Origin: Mesorhizobium sp. Root552
Lineage (GTDB): Bacteria > Pseudomonadota > Alphaproteobacteria > Rhizobiales > Rhizobiaceae
Assembly (NCBI RefSeq): GCF_001427285.1
Contig: NZ_LMFV01000011.1
Coordinates: forward strand, 71,078-119,613
Reading direction: 5' to 3'
DNA length: 48,536 nt
Each line of letters starts with the position of its first letter. Positions within the stretch are counted from its first letter, which is position 1. The notes below the pieces were generated by a model. The model ran no database searches. It was not told where the DNA came from and worked only from the letters and a program-made list of their open reading frames with translations. Below, piece after piece: positions 1-8,956 of the stretch. The translations under genes were made by a program, and so were the position numbers.

Positions 1-717
1 GGGGGCTCATCACCCAGCCGCACACCGTTATGCGACCAATCCGGCACCGACGCCCTTCCCTGATACCCGGTGCGCACCAGGTCTCCCGCAAGGGCGATGG
101 CATGAGTATGGGGGAGATGCCGAGGAGGTGGATAAATGGGGTGAAGGATTTTGCGGGGAGGCGTGATTTGTCCACTACGCGATCAGAAGCCTCACAAGAA
201 CAACACCCCCCTCTGGCCTGCCGGCCATCTCCCCCTCAAGGGGGGAGATCGGCAGCTTCAAGCTTACAGCCGCCTCTGTGACCTCAGCACCGGATGAAAG
301 CATGGCAATCGGGTGATCTCCCCCCTTGAGGGGGAGATGGCCGGCAGGCCAGAGGGGGGGTGCCTGACGAGGCACTCGATCGGCAACCGGATTGCGCCTC
401 TTCATCAAAGGGGAGAGAAAGCGCGCTGGTGCCCAGAGTAGTGCCGCGATGTCACGGAATGGATCCCGGATATTCCTTCCTCGCTTCGCTGGAAAGCGAA
501 TTCCGTGATGACGAAACGTAGGGATGCCTTGCTTCAGCCGGGTTACGGGAAGCGGAGGTGTTGTGCGCTCGTGCTTGCGCAGGGGCGTGGCGGCTCCCCG
601 GCTGGCGGGAAGTGTCAGCTTTGATCATCCGAAAAAAATATTGTCGGGTATCCGTCGCGATGATCGTCCTATGATGGAACTGCCACCGATCCCACCCCAG
701 CCAAGGAGCAAGCCATC
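1..717. other. Intergenic leader with repeats, no convincing gene
   Basis: No convincing gene was found before the VOC gene at 718. The region holds a perfect long inverted repeat (206-359, listed separately). It also holds a second, imperfect inverted pair: GTCACGGAAT at 451-460 and ATTCCGTGAT at 500-509, 9 of 10 bases complementary. On the minus strand a frame stays open from about 190 to the left edge, but it has no convincing start, ribosome site or recognisable domain. The mosaic of short palindromes resembles the dispersed intergenic repeats common in Mesorhizobium-like genomes (from memory, not searched). Confidence 0.55.
206..359. repeat. Perfect 45-bp inverted repeat, 64-bp spacer
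   Basis: Bases 206-250 are the exact reverse complement of 315-359, separated by 251-314. Each arm also contains smaller self-complementary parts: CTCCCCCTCAAGGGGGGAG-type, with a G/C run on each side of TCAA, and CTGGCCTGCCGGCCA-type. The transcript of either strand could fold into one very long hairpin or two small ones. There are no transposase remnants nearby. It looks like two opposed copies of one dispersed intergenic element rather than insertion-sequence ends. Confidence 0.9.
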
Positions 718-1494
718 ATGCCAAGCGCAGCGAAATCCTTCTTCTGGTACGAGTTGATGACCACCGACATGGACGCGGCGGAAGCGTTCTACACCAGGGT
801 TGTGGGCTGGGGCGCCGAACCGTTCGACGGCGGGCCTGGAATGCCACGCTATACGGTCATGAAAGTCGGCGACCGCGGTGTCGGCGGCATCATGACCTTG
901 CCCGAGGAGGCCGGCAAAATGGGCATGCCGCCGGCCTGGGTCGGATATATCCACGCCGACGACACCGACGCAGCGACCGCCTCGGTGAAGAAGGCGGGCG
1001 GCAAGGTGCACAGGGAACCTTCGGATATTCCGGACGTGGGGCGGTTCTCGGTCGTCGCCGATCCGCAAGGCGCGGTGTTCATGTTGCTGCAGCCGAGCGG
1101 TCCCGACCAGCCACCCGTAGCCATGGGCACGCCGGGCCATATCGGCTGGCGCGAACTCATGGCCACCGACTGGCAATCGGCGCTGGATTTCTATTCCGGC
1201 CAGTTCGGCTGGAAAAAGGACGACAGCATCGACATGGGCGAGATGGGCATCTACCAGCTGTTCTCGGTCAATGGCGAACAGAACGGCGGCATGATGAACC
1301 GCTCGCCGAACATGCCAGCCCCCGCATGGCAATTCTATTTCAACGTGCCGGCCATCGACGCCGCCGCCAAGCGCGTGACCGATGGCGGCGGCACCATCAC
1401 CTTCGGCCCGATGGAAGTACCCGGCGGACAATGGGCGATGAATTGCATGGACCCGCAAGGCGCGCATTTCGGCCTCGTCGCGCCGGTGCGCTGA
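718..1494 (+). CDS. VOC family protein, two glyoxalase-like domains
   Basis: 258 residues built from two tandem vicinal-oxygen-chelate repeats, roughly residues 5-125 and 137-256. The repeats start with matching segments (WYELMTTDMDAAEAFYTRVVGW and WRELMATDWQSALDFYSGQFGW share the E-L-M-x-T-D...FY pattern), so an internal duplication is visible. Family members are metal-dependent isomerases, dioxygenases or resistance/binding proteins. The substrate cannot be read from sequence. It is probably cytoplasmic, as no signal peptide is seen. The start is supported by AAGGAG at 703-708, nine bases ahead of the ATG. The gene appears monocistronic and is followed by about 150 bp without a gene. Confidence 0.85.
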   Translation: MPSAAKSFFWYELMTTDMDAAEAFYTRVVGWGAEPFDGGPGMPRYTVMKVGDRGVGGIMTLPEEAGKMGMPPAWVGYIHADDTDAATASVKKAGGKVHREPSDIPDVGRFSVVADPQGAVFMLLQPSGPDQPPVAMGTPGHIGWRELMATDWQSALDFYSGQFGWKKDDSIDMGEMGIYQLFSVNGEQNGGMMNRSPNMPAPAWQFYFNVPAIDAAAKRVTDGGGTITFGPMEVPGGQWAMNCMDPQGAHFGLVAPVR

Positions 1495-1646
1495 CCTCGA
1501 TCCAGCCAGGTTTTCCAATGGCTTGAACCGGATTGAAGACTCTGCATAGGAACAAGTTGAATCGGAACGCGAAGCCGCGCGTTCCGATGAAAACGTTAAG
1601 ATCCGCAGCAAGATTCCCTTTATGAATTGCGCTTAAAGCTGCGGCC

Positions 1647-2240
1647 ATGTCCGCGTACAGTTTTAGTCGAATTGTTCCTGTCCTCGCCCTGCTTGCGCTT
1701 GCGTCTTGTGCAACGCCGCCGAGCCAGATCAACAATGTCTGCGCCGTGTTCGACCAGCGCGACGGCTTCGTCGGCAATTGGCGCACCGCTGCCGAACAGA
1801 CCGAACGCAAATATGGCGTGCCGGTGCCGGTGCTGATGGCGACGGTGCGCAAGGAATCCGGCTTCAAGGGCAATGCGCAACCGCCGCGCGCGACACTGCT
1901 GGGCTTCATTCCATGGAAGCGACCCTCCAGTGCCTACGGCTACTCGCAAGCGCTTGATGGAACCTGGGCGCAATACCGCGCCGAAAGCGGCAATTTCGCG
2001 GCCCGCCGCAGCAGCTTTGCCGACGCCATCGACTTTATCGGCTGGTATCACGCCAAGAGCGCCGACAGCCTCGGCATCGACCGGACCGACACCTACAATC
2101 TCTACCTTGCCTATTATTCCGGCTGGACCGCCTACAAGCGCGGCGACTGGCGCAGCAATACCGGCATCCAGAGATACGCCCGCGAGACGGACGAGATGGC
2201 CCGCAACTACGCGGCGCAGTTACAGACCTGCACGCAATAA
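1647..2240 (+). CDS. Lipoprotein with lytic transglycosylase-like (SLT) fold
   Basis: 197 residues. A short hydrophobic N-terminus ends in a lipobox (LALASC) with Cys21, so export and lipid anchoring are expected. The segment around Glu70 (VRKESGF) followed by a later AYGYSQ-type stretch and NLYLAYYSGW resembles the catalytic Glu and downstream motifs of soluble lytic transglycosylases, which cleave the MurNAc-GlcNAc bond of peptidoglycan. At under 200 residues it is a minimal domain. Catalytic activity is inferred from the family. It is convergent with the ABC ATPase gene that ends at 2287, with a strong hairpin between them. Confidence 0.75.
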   Translation: MSAYSFSRIVPVLALLALASCATPPSQINNVCAVFDQRDGFVGNWRTAAEQTERKYGVPVPVLMATVRKESGFKGNAQPPRATLLGFIPWKRPSSAYGYSQALDGTWAQYRAESGNFAARRSSFADAIDFIGWYHAKSADSLGIDRTDTYNLYLAYYSGWTAYKRGDWRSNTGIQRYARETDEMARNYAAQLQTCTQ

Positions 2241-2241
2241 C

Positions 2242-2273
2242 CAAGACCTCGGTATCGCTGATACCGAGACTTG
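2242..2273. terminator. Bidirectional hairpin between convergent genes
   Basis: CTCGGTATC (2248-2256), loop GCT, GATACCGAG (2260-2268) is a perfect 9-bp stem. Outer CAAG (2242-2245) and CTTG (2270-2273) extend it past small bulges. It lies in the 46-bp gap between the SLT lipoprotein and the ABC ATPase, which converge, so it can serve both. There is no T-run, so it may rely on Rho or protect 3' ends. Confidence 0.55.
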
Positions 2274-2286
2274 ATCGGGGTCGCCG

Positions 2287-4617
2287 CTACTTGCTCTTGG
2301 CCGGCTTGGCCTTCGGTGCGGCTTTGCCCTGAGCTTTCGCAGCCTTGGTCTTGGCGGGCTGGGCCTTTGCGGGTTGGGCCTTCGCGGACCTGGCCTTCGG
2401 TGCCGCACCAGCCTTGGCTGACGCCGGTGCGGTGGCCACAGGCTTTGCTTTGGGCGCAGGCTTGGCCGACGCAGGTTTCACGGGTGCCTTTTTGGCCGGC
2501 GCTTCCTCCGCGTCGCCATTTGCGAAGCTGATCACCGGCTCCATCTTTGCCAGCACGTCATCGGCCAGCCAGCACAGGCTCTTGTGGCCGCCGCCGAGGT
2601 CCTTCACCGGCGGAACCTTTGTCTCGCACAGATTGTCCGGCACCAGATGCTTGTAGCGGCAGCGGGTCTGGAACGGGCAACCGGTGGGTGGGTTCATGGC
2701 CGAAGGAATGTCGCCCTCGAGCACGATGTGCTTCTTGACCACCGAGGTGTCGGCAATCGGGATCGCGGACAAAAGCGCCTCGGTGTAGGGATGATAAGGC
2801 GGCGAGAAGATCTGGTCCGTCGTGCCCTGCTCGACGATATAGCCGAGATACATGACGACGACGCGGTCGGCGATATAGCGCACCACCGACAGGTCATGGC
2901 TGATGAACAGGAGCGTCGTCTTGTTCTTGCGCTGGATATCCATCAACAGTTCGGTGACGGCGGCCTGAACCGACACGTCGAGCGCCGAGACGGGCTCGTC
3001 GGCCACCACCACCTTGGCCTGGCCGGCAAAGGCGCGGGCAACGCCGATGCGCTGCTTCTGGCCGCCGGAAAGCTGGCGCGGCTTGCGTTCGGCGAAGGCC
3101 CGCGGCAGCTTCACCAGGTCGAGCAGTTCCAGCATGCGCTGGCGCCGGTCTGCCGGTGTATTGCCGACGTTGAACTTCTCCAGCGTGCGGATGATCTGCG
3201 AGCCGACGGTGTGGCTGGGATTGAGCGTATCGAACGGGTTCTGGAACACCATCTGGATCGAGGAGACGGTATCGACGTTGCGCTTTTCGATCGGCGTCGA
3301 TTCGATCTCGGTGTTGCCGAGCGAGACATCGCCGGAGCTTGCCGTTTCCAAGCCGAGCAGCACCTTGGCGAGCGTGGACTTGCCGCAGCCGGACTCGCCG
3401 ACGATGGCCACCGTCTCGCTTTCGCGCGCCTCGAAGCTGATGGTTTCGTTGGCCTTGACGGTGCGCCCCTCGCCGCCGCCGAAGACGCCGCCGGCGCCGA
3501 CCTGGTAGTACTTCTTGAGATTGTCGACCTTGAGCACCGGCGCGCCGGGCTTGACCGGCGCGCTGGCTTTCTTGGTGCCGGGCGGCAGCGCCTCCCAGTC
3601 GATCTCGTTGAAGCGCACGCAGCGCGAGAAATGGCCTTCATGGCCTTCCACCGGGATCATCGGGATTTCGGCGGCGTTGCACACGCCTTCGACGAAGTGG
3701 TGGCAGCGCGGGCCGAAATTGCAGCCTTTCGGCCGTTCGTGCGGCAGCGGCAGCTGGCCGGGAATGGCGATCAGCGGACGCGCGTTCTTGTCCGCGCCCG
3801 GCAACGGGATGGAGCGGAACAGCCCTTGCGTATAGGGATGGCGCATGCGGTCGAAGACATCCTTGATCTCGCCGGTCTCGACCGCCTCGCCGGAATACAT
3901 CACCGTGATCTTGTCGCAGGTCTCGAGGATGAGGCCGAGATTGTGCGAAACGAAGATCATCGAGGTGCCGAAGCGCTGGCCGAGCCCCTTGACCAGTTCG
4001 ACGATGCCGGCCTCGACGGTGACGTCGAGGGCCGTGGTCGGCTCGTCAAGCAGGAGCAGCGCCGGCTTCGACAAAAGCGCCATCGCGATGACGATGCGCT
4101 GCTGCTGTCCGCCCGAGAGCTGGTGCGGGAAGGACCGCATCATGCGCTCCGGGTCAGGCAACTTGACGGCGCGCACCATTTCGAGCGCTCTGCCGTAGGC
4201 TTCGCTCTTGGACACCTTGTCGTGGATCAGCGGCACTTCCATCAACTGCTGGCCGATCTTCATCGCAGGGTTGAGGCTCGCCATCGGCTCCTGGTAGATC
4301 ATGGCGATCTTGTTGCCGCGGATGGAGCGAAGCTCCTCCTCCGACATATCGCCCATGTCCTTGCCCTGGAACCTGATGCGTCCGCCGACGATCCTGCCGA
4401 CATTGGACAGGTCGCGCATGATGCCGAGCGAGACGGTCGACTTGCCGCAACCCGATTCACCGACGATGCCCATCGCCTCGCCGGGCATGACGGTGCAGGA
4501 AAAGTCCATCACCGCCGGGATCTCGCCCTTGCGGGTGAAGAAGGAGATCGACAGGTTTTCGATCTCGATGATGGGTTGGGCGCCTGCTGTGTTCGTAGCT
4601 TTGACGGCTTCGTTCAT
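2287..4617 (-). CDS. Fused double ATPase of peptide/opine/nickel-type ABC importer
   Basis: 776 residues. It fuses two DppD/DppF-like ATPases that power import from the cytoplasmic face. The first ATPase has Walker A GESGCGKST (53-61), signature LSGGQ (167-171) and Walker B LLLLDEPT. The second repeats GESGCGKST and LSGGQKQR at about 400-520. Each half ends in the oligopeptide-transporter tail with Cys-rich GCNFGPRC and GCPFQTRC motifs, typical of the family. Residues from about 705 to the end are an unusual Ala/Lys/Pro-rich low-complexity tail of roughly 70 residues. It is the last gene of the operon whose binding protein starts at 8652. The gap to the permease upstream is 10 bp. Confidence 0.9.
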   Translation of the reverse strand: MNEAVKATNTAGAQPIIEIENLSISFFTRKGEIPAVMDFSCTVMPGEAMGIVGESGCGKSTVSLGIMRDLSNVGRIVGGRIRFQGKDMGDMSEEELRSIRGNKIAMIYQEPMASLNPAMKIGQQLMEVPLIHDKVSKSEAYGRALEMVRAVKLPDPERMMRSFPHQLSGGQQQRIVIAMALLSKPALLLLDEPTTALDVTVEAGIVELVKGLGQRFGTSMIFVSHNLGLILETCDKITVMYSGEAVETGEIKDVFDRMRHPYTQGLFRSIPLPGADKNARPLIAIPGQLPLPHERPKGCNFGPRCHHFVEGVCNAAEIPMIPVEGHEGHFSRCVRFNEIDWEALPPGTKKASAPVKPGAPVLKVDNLKKYYQVGAGGVFGGGEGRTVKANETISFEARESETVAIVGESGCGKSTLAKVLLGLETASSGDVSLGNTEIESTPIEKRNVDTVSSIQMVFQNPFDTLNPSHTVGSQIIRTLEKFNVGNTPADRRQRMLELLDLVKLPRAFAERKPRQLSGGQKQRIGVARAFAGQAKVVVADEPVSALDVSVQAAVTELLMDIQRKNKTTLLFISHDLSVVRYIADRVVVMYLGYIVEQGTTDQIFSPPYHPYTEALLSAIPIADTSVVKKHIVLEGDIPSAMNPPTGCPFQTRCRYKHLVPDNLCETKVPPVKDLGGGHKSLCWLADDVLAKMEPVISFANGDAEEAPAKKAPVKPASAKPAPKAKPVATAPASAKAGAAPKARSAKAQPAKAQPAKTKAAKAQGKAAPKAKPAKSK

Positions 4618-4627
4618 GGCTGGCTCC

Positions 4628-5785
4628 TCAATCCTTCATCGATTGCTCGCGTAGCGAGTCGGCTAGCAGGTTAAGACCGAGCACGAATGACATCAGTGCG
4701 ATCGTCGGCGGCAGCGCCGGATGGATGAAGGAACGCAGCAGGCGGCTGGCGTCCTTGATCGCGGTGCCCCAGTCCGGGCTTTCCGGCGCAAGACCCAATC
4801 CGAAATAGCCGAGCGTGCCGAGCAGGATGGTGGTGTAGCCGATGCGCAGGCAGGCATCGACGATCAGCGGGCCGCGCGCATTGGGCAGCACTTCCCAGAG
4901 CATGATGTACCACGGGCTCTCGCCGCGGGTCTGCGCGGCGGCAACGTAGTCGCGCGTCTTGATGTCCATGGTGAGACCGCGCACGATGCGGAACACGCCG
5001 GGCGACGAGGCGAACACCACCGCCACGAAGATGTTGAGCTGGTTGGGATCGATATGGACGATGCCGAGCGGATCGGCGTCGAACACCAGCCCCACATACA
5101 CCCAGCCTCCCAAGATGAGGGTGATGCCGAGCAGGAGGTAGAGCCGGTCCGGCCGCTTCTTGAAGCGTGTCCAGAACAGCGTGCAGAAGAAGATGATCGG
5201 GAACAGGAAGAACAGCCCGGCCATGCCGTAGGGGATCGGGGTGTCCATGATGCCTGGCGTCACCAGAAGATAGAACAGAAGGATGACGGGGAAGGCCAGC
5301 ACAAGATTGGCGAGGAACGACAGGAAGGAGTCGATGCGCCCGCCATAATAACCGGCAGGCAGGCCGAGCGTTATGCCGACCATGAGCGCAAAGGCGGTAG
5401 CCGCCGGTGCGATGATGAGCACGATCTGGCTGCCATAGACCATGCGCGAGAACACGTCCCGCGCCAGCTTGTCGCCGCCAAACAGGAACACCTTGTGCGT
5501 GGCCGGCTCGATGGCGCCGGGTAGCGCATCCTTCATGACGACGATCTGCTCGAGCGGATTGAACGGCGAGATCGTCGAAGCGAAGATTGCCGTAAACAGC
5601 CAGAACAGGCAGATGCCGACGCCGGCAATGCCGACGCCGCTGTCGAACAACTGGCCGTAGAGGCCGAGCTTCTTCTTGAAATAGAAGCTGCTACCCATCA
5701 CCAGCGCAATCGCCAGCCATGTCGGCCAGAAGCGCGCGATCACGCCTAAAATGACGCCGAGGGTTCCAACATACTCAAGCTGCAT
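4628..5785 (-). CDS. ABC importer permease (DppC-like)
   Basis: 385 residues with several membrane spans. It carries the BPD_transp_1 coupling region (AAQTRGESPWYIMLWEVLPN, the EAA-loop type seen in dipeptide permeases) in the C-terminal half. It pairs with the permease encoded just upstream to form the membrane channel. I chose the ATG at 5785 because AGGAGG lies just before it and the neighbouring gene stops at 5799. A longer in-frame reading up to 5935 would overlap that gene and has a non-membrane, Ser/Arg-rich start. A soluble central insertion near residues 150-200 makes it longer than the ~300 residues usual for DppC. Confidence 0.88.
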   Translation of the reverse strand: MQLEYVGTLGVILGVIARFWPTWLAIALVMGSSFYFKKKLGLYGQLFDSGVGIAGVGICLFWLFTAIFASTISPFNPLEQIVVMKDALPGAIEPATHKVFLFGGDKLARDVFSRMVYGSQIVLIIAPAATAFALMVGITLGLPAGYYGGRIDSFLSFLANLVLAFPVILLFYLLVTPGIMDTPIPYGMAGLFFLFPIIFFCTLFWTRFKKRPDRLYLLLGITLILGGWVYVGLVFDADPLGIVHIDPNQLNIFVAVVFASSPGVFRIVRGLTMDIKTRDYVAAAQTRGESPWYIMLWEVLPNARGPLIVDACLRIGYTTILLGTLGYFGLGLAPESPDWGTAIKDASRLLRSFIHPALPPTIALMSFVLGLNLLADSLREQSMKD

Positions 5786-5798
5786 GGTCCGGATCCTC

Positions 5799-6833
5799 CT
5801 ACTGAACCCGGATACGCGGGTTGAGATAAGCGTAGCCCACGTCGGAAATGAGTTGCGTAATGAGAACGATGAACACCGACACCAGCGAGCAGCCGAGCAG
5901 GAGATCGATGTCGTTGTTGCCTGCCGCTTCGACAAGCACGTAGCCGAAGCCCTGGTAGCGGAACATCACCTCGACGATGACGACGCCGGTGAGCAGCCAC
6001 GGGAATTGCAGCATGATGACAGTGAAGGGAGCGATGAGCGCATTGCGCAGCGCGTGCTTGATGACGACGGACGAAAAGCTGAGGCCTTTCAACCGCGCAG
6101 TGCGGATATATTGCTGCGTCATGACTTCGACCATCGAGGCGCGCGTCATGCGGGCGATGTAGCCGATGCCGTAAATGGCGAGCGTCATCACCGGCAGCGT
6201 GAAATTGTAGAAGGTGATGCCCTGGCTGGCGGACGCAGCCGAGCCGTTCAGCCATCCGAACCAGGAGGCGAAGATGACGGTGAAGATAACGCCCGAGACA
6301 TACTCCGGCGTCGCCGTCGTTGCGATCGAGGCGACGGACAAGGTGCGGTCTGTGCGCGAGCCTTCGCGCATGCCGGCAAGGATGCCGATCAAAAGCGATA
6401 TCGGCACCATGACCGCCAGCACCCAGAACATCAGGATGCCGGTGGCGCCGAGCGCCGGAAACAGCTTTTTCGAGACGTCTGCCTTGAACTTGGTCGAGCA
6501 GCCGAAATCACCTTGCAATACGCCTGAATAGACCGGCTCGACGGGATCGCTGCAGAACGAGAAGCGTTGCGAAGCCTTGCCGGTCGCCGGATCGATGATC
6601 GGCGATTTCTTGATGACACCCAGCCATTGGCCATAGCGGACGAAGAAGTTCTGGCGGTAGCCGTGGTTGACCAGCCACCCTTCAAGCTGCTCCGCCGAAG
6701 TGTGCATCTCGGTCTGGCTGATGGCGAGCTTCTTGAGGTTAGGCTCGAGATTGACCAGGAAAAACACGACGAGCGTGAGGCACAACATGGTCAATGCCAT
6801 TGTGCCCAGGCGTCTCAAAACAAAGGATAACAT
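5799..6833 (-). CDS. ABC importer permease (DppB-like)
   Basis: 344 residues. The N-terminus MLSFVLRRLGTMALTM is the classical start of DppB-type inner-membrane permeases (a first span preceded by FxLRRL). Later spans include the coupling-loop segment RTARLKGLSFSSVVIKHALRN. I chose the ATG at 6833 over 6869 because the extra twelve residues are not seen at this family's start. The second permease follows with a 13-bp gap, so the two are probably translationally linked. A soluble insertion lies between the first and second spans, at about residues 50-120. Confidence 0.88.
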   Translation of the reverse strand: MLSFVLRRLGTMALTMLCLTLVVFFLVNLEPNLKKLAISQTEMHTSAEQLEGWLVNHGYRQNFFVRYGQWLGVIKKSPIIDPATGKASQRFSFCSDPVEPVYSGVLQGDFGCSTKFKADVSKKLFPALGATGILMFWVLAVMVPISLLIGILAGMREGSRTDRTLSVASIATTATPEYVSGVIFTVIFASWFGWLNGSAASASQGITFYNFTLPVMTLAIYGIGYIARMTRASMVEVMTQQYIRTARLKGLSFSSVVIKHALRNALIAPFTVIMLQFPWLLTGVVIVEVMFRYQGFGYVLVEAAGNNDIDLLLGCSLVSVFIVLITQLISDVGYAYLNPRIRVQ

Positions 6834-6953
6834 GGCGCCCCCTGCCGGCAGGGTCGGGGTCAGGTGCAATCAACCCACGAACGTTGGCATGAGCCGACCC
6901 GGAAAGTCAGGTGATTTTCGCAAAGCCGGCATGCTTGCGTATCGTACCCGCGA

Positions 6954-6979
6954 GGGAAGGGAGCGCAAGGCTCCCTCCC
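6954..6979 (-). terminator. Hairpin 3' of the binding-protein gene
   Basis: GGGAAGGGAGC (6954-6964) pairs with GCTCCCTCCC (6970-6979) with one bulged A. It lies 17 bases past the stop of the solute-binding protein and before the first permease gene. Stem-loops here commonly stabilise the binding-protein part of the message or reduce read-through, giving more binding protein than permease. No T-run follows. Confidence 0.5.
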
Positions 6980-6996
6980 CTGCTGGGTTCGATTGG

Positions 6997-8652
6997 TCAG
7001 GCCTCGTCGAGCCAGACCTTACCGTAGTCGTGCTCGAAAGTTGGGTGCATGGCATAGCCCTTCACCGCGGCTACCGAGTGGCTGTAGAGCTTGCGCCAGT
7101 ACGGCTGGATGAGAACGCCGGAATCCTGCAGGATCTGCTCGATGTCCTTCATCAGTTCCTTGCGCTTGGCAGCGTCGGCCACGGCCAGCGCAGCGTTCAG
7201 CTTGGCATCCCAATCCGGGTTGGACCAGGCTGCTTCGTTCCAGGCTTCGCCGGTGCGGTAAGCGATGGCCAGAACCTGCACGCCGAGCGGGCGCATGTTC
7301 CAGTTGGTCATCGACAGCGGATATTTCGTCCAGTCGTTCCAGAAGGTCGAGCCAGGCAGGACGGTGCGCTTCACCTTGATGCCGGCGTCGCGCATCTGCG
7401 CGGCGATGGCGTCACCGGTGTTCTTGTGCCAGTCCTCGTCCACAGTGATCAGCTCGTGCTCGAAATCAGCCTGACCGGCTTCCGCCATCAACGCCTTGGC
7501 CTTGGCCGGATCGCGCGCCACCTTCGGCAGCTCGTAATATTCCGGATGAATCTGGCAGACGTGATGGTTTTCGGCGACCGTTCCCGCATTGCCGTAGCCG
7601 AGCTGGAGGACGACGTTGTTGTCGACCGAAAGCTGCAACGCGCGGCGCACCTTTTCATCGTCGTAAGGCTTGTTGGCGACGTTGGTGCGGCAAACGATGG
7701 TCGATGCCGTGACGACTTCCGACTTGACCAGATCGAGGCCGTCGAGGATCGACACATAGTCGGCGGAGGTTTCGAAATTGGTGTGGACTTCGCCGGCTTC
7801 GAAGGCACTGACCATGGCGGCCGGATCGGTGCCGTAGTCGATCAGCTCGACGCCGTCCAGATAAACCTCGCCATCCCACCACTTGTTGTCTTCGCGGCGC
7901 TTGTAGACGACCTTCTGGCCGACATCGTAGGACACGAGTTCGAACGGACCGGTTCCGATCGGGCAGGCCTTGAAGTCGCCGCCCTTCTCATCGAAGCTCT
8001 TGTGCACGATGAGGCCCGGATAGTCGCACATGTTCGGGATCAGCGCGATGTCGGGCTTGGCGAGCTTGAGCTTGACGGTGTTGTCGTCGACCTTGGTGAC
8101 GGCGCTTTCGTCGAGCTTGCCGGTCTTTTCATCGACCAGCGTGCCAAGGCGGCCAGGCATGGAGTTGCCTTCGGCGCTCTTGTCGCCCCAGCGCTTGAGG
8201 TTGAAGATCACATCGTCGGCGGTGAAGGCGTCGCCATTCGACCAGGTGACGCCCTTGCGCACATGCAGCGTGTATTCGGTGGCGTCGTCGTTGACGTCCC
8301 AGCTCTCCAGCAGATAGGGGCGGAAGGTGTAGTCGTTGGTGTACTTGACCAGCGGCTCGAGCGCCTGGCGCTCGGCATTGGCGATTTCCGACCAGTCGGC
8401 CTTGCGCGGGTCCTTGGGATCCTTGATCCACTGGGCAACCTTGAGGATGCCGCCCTTCTTGGGCTGGTCCTGAGCCTGAGCCGGCGTCGGGGCGGCAAGC
8501 CCGATCATGCCGTAAGCCATCGCCGTGGAAGCACCGAACACGCTGGCGAGAGCAAGGAACTCGCGACGGTCGACCTTGCCAGCTTTCGCCAACTCGGCCA
8601 TTTCGACGATATGTGCGGGAACTTGGTCGCCATTACTTTTATAGGTTTTCAT
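6997..8652 (-). CDS. Periplasmic peptide/nickel-type substrate-binding protein
   Basis: 551 residues, SBP family 5. The N-terminus reads [15 protein letters not shown] followed by a hydrophobic stretch and APTPAQA. It has a Tat-like RR motif placed after a roughly 30-residue leader, as often seen in rhizobial family-5 binding proteins. The body contains the family pattern near [21 protein letters not shown]. It captures the ligand (peptide, opine or similar; not determinable) in the periplasm and delivers it to the permeases downstream. GGGAG at 8659-8663 (minus strand) supports the ATG. First gene of a four-gene operon. Confidence 0.9.
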   Translation of the reverse strand: MKTYKSNGDQVPAHIVEMAELAKAGKVDRREFLALASVFGASTAMAYGMIGLAAPTPAQAQDQPKKGGILKVAQWIKDPKDPRKADWSEIANAERQALEPLVKYTNDYTFRPYLLESWDVNDDATEYTLHVRKGVTWSNGDAFTADDVIFNLKRWGDKSAEGNSMPGRLGTLVDEKTGKLDESAVTKVDDNTVKLKLAKPDIALIPNMCDYPGLIVHKSFDEKGGDFKACPIGTGPFELVSYDVGQKVVYKRREDNKWWDGEVYLDGVELIDYGTDPAAMVSAFEAGEVHTNFETSADYVSILDGLDLVKSEVVTASTIVCRTNVANKPYDDEKVRRALQLSVDNNVVLQLGYGNAGTVAENHHVCQIHPEYYELPKVARDPAKAKALMAEAGQADFEHELITVDEDWHKNTGDAIAAQMRDAGIKVKRTVLPGSTFWNDWTKYPLSMTNWNMRPLGVQVLAIAYRTGEAWNEAAWSNPDWDAKLNAALAVADAAKRKELMKDIEQILQDSGVLIQPYWRKLYSHSVAAVKGYAMHPTFEHDYGKVWLDEA

Positions 8653-8684
8653 TTGTAACTCCCATTGTTGGCTTTCCGCCTTTT

Positions 8685-8713
8685 AACATTCCGCATCACA
8701 TCGCCGATGTCAA
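8685..8713 (-). promoter_or_regulatory. Putative promoter of the peptide-type importer
   Basis: On the minus strand a perfect -35 TTGACA (8708-8713) is followed after 17 bases by AATGTT (8685-8690), a weak -10. The start codon is about 33 bases beyond. Spacing fits a sigma-70 type promoter; the -10 match is only partial. Confidence 0.45.
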
Positions 8714-8933
8714 AACCGGCGATAAATTTGGAACCTGCGCAAATGTGCAACTTTGAAAAGCAGGCAGTGTGCGCGATTGCGACAGGATTGACGTAAATTT
8801 GTTATTGGCGGCGCGTTTTTTTGATTTCCGCACGCCACGACGCGCAAGCATTTCATGCCCTTGCAGCAACGGCATATCTGCGCATCCGCTGTCAGCGGCC
8901 ATTGCCCCGCTATGCAAATTTGCGTGAAGGAAC

Positions 8934-8955
8934 CCGATCCCCAAGCTTGGGTCGG
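8934..8955 (-). terminator. Possible hairpin 3' of tamB
   Basis: The 12-bp palindrome CCCAAGCTTGGG (8940-8951), with outer CCGA/TCGG arms (8934-8937 and 8952-8955), lies a few bases beyond the tamB stop. A folded form would have an AGCT loop and a two-base bulge. There is no T-run, so terminator activity is uncertain. Confidence 0.35.
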
Positions 8956-8956
8956 A

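Larger units (their letters stand above)
8653..8956. other. Intergenic region between tamB and the ABC importer
   Basis: A 304-bp gap with no credible gene. Going leftward on the minus strand it holds the tamB 3' hairpin (8934-8955), then an AT-richer stretch, then a promoter-like TTGACA element (8685-8713) and the GGGAG ribosome site of the binding-protein gene. The sequence suggests the importer has its own promoter and is not merely read through from tamB. Confidence 0.6.

Noticed and set aside
1..190. Open minus-strand frame running off the left edge as a gene
   Set aside because: No start, ribosome site or recognisable motif; too short to judge.
206..359. Inverted repeat as insertion-sequence ends or a CRISPR array
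   Set aside because: No transposase, no target-site duplication seen, no regularly spaced direct repeats.
2584..4674. Long plus-strand open frame of 696 codons over the ABC ATPase gene
   Set aside because: Antisense to two intact ATP-binding domains; composition is that of a shadow frame.
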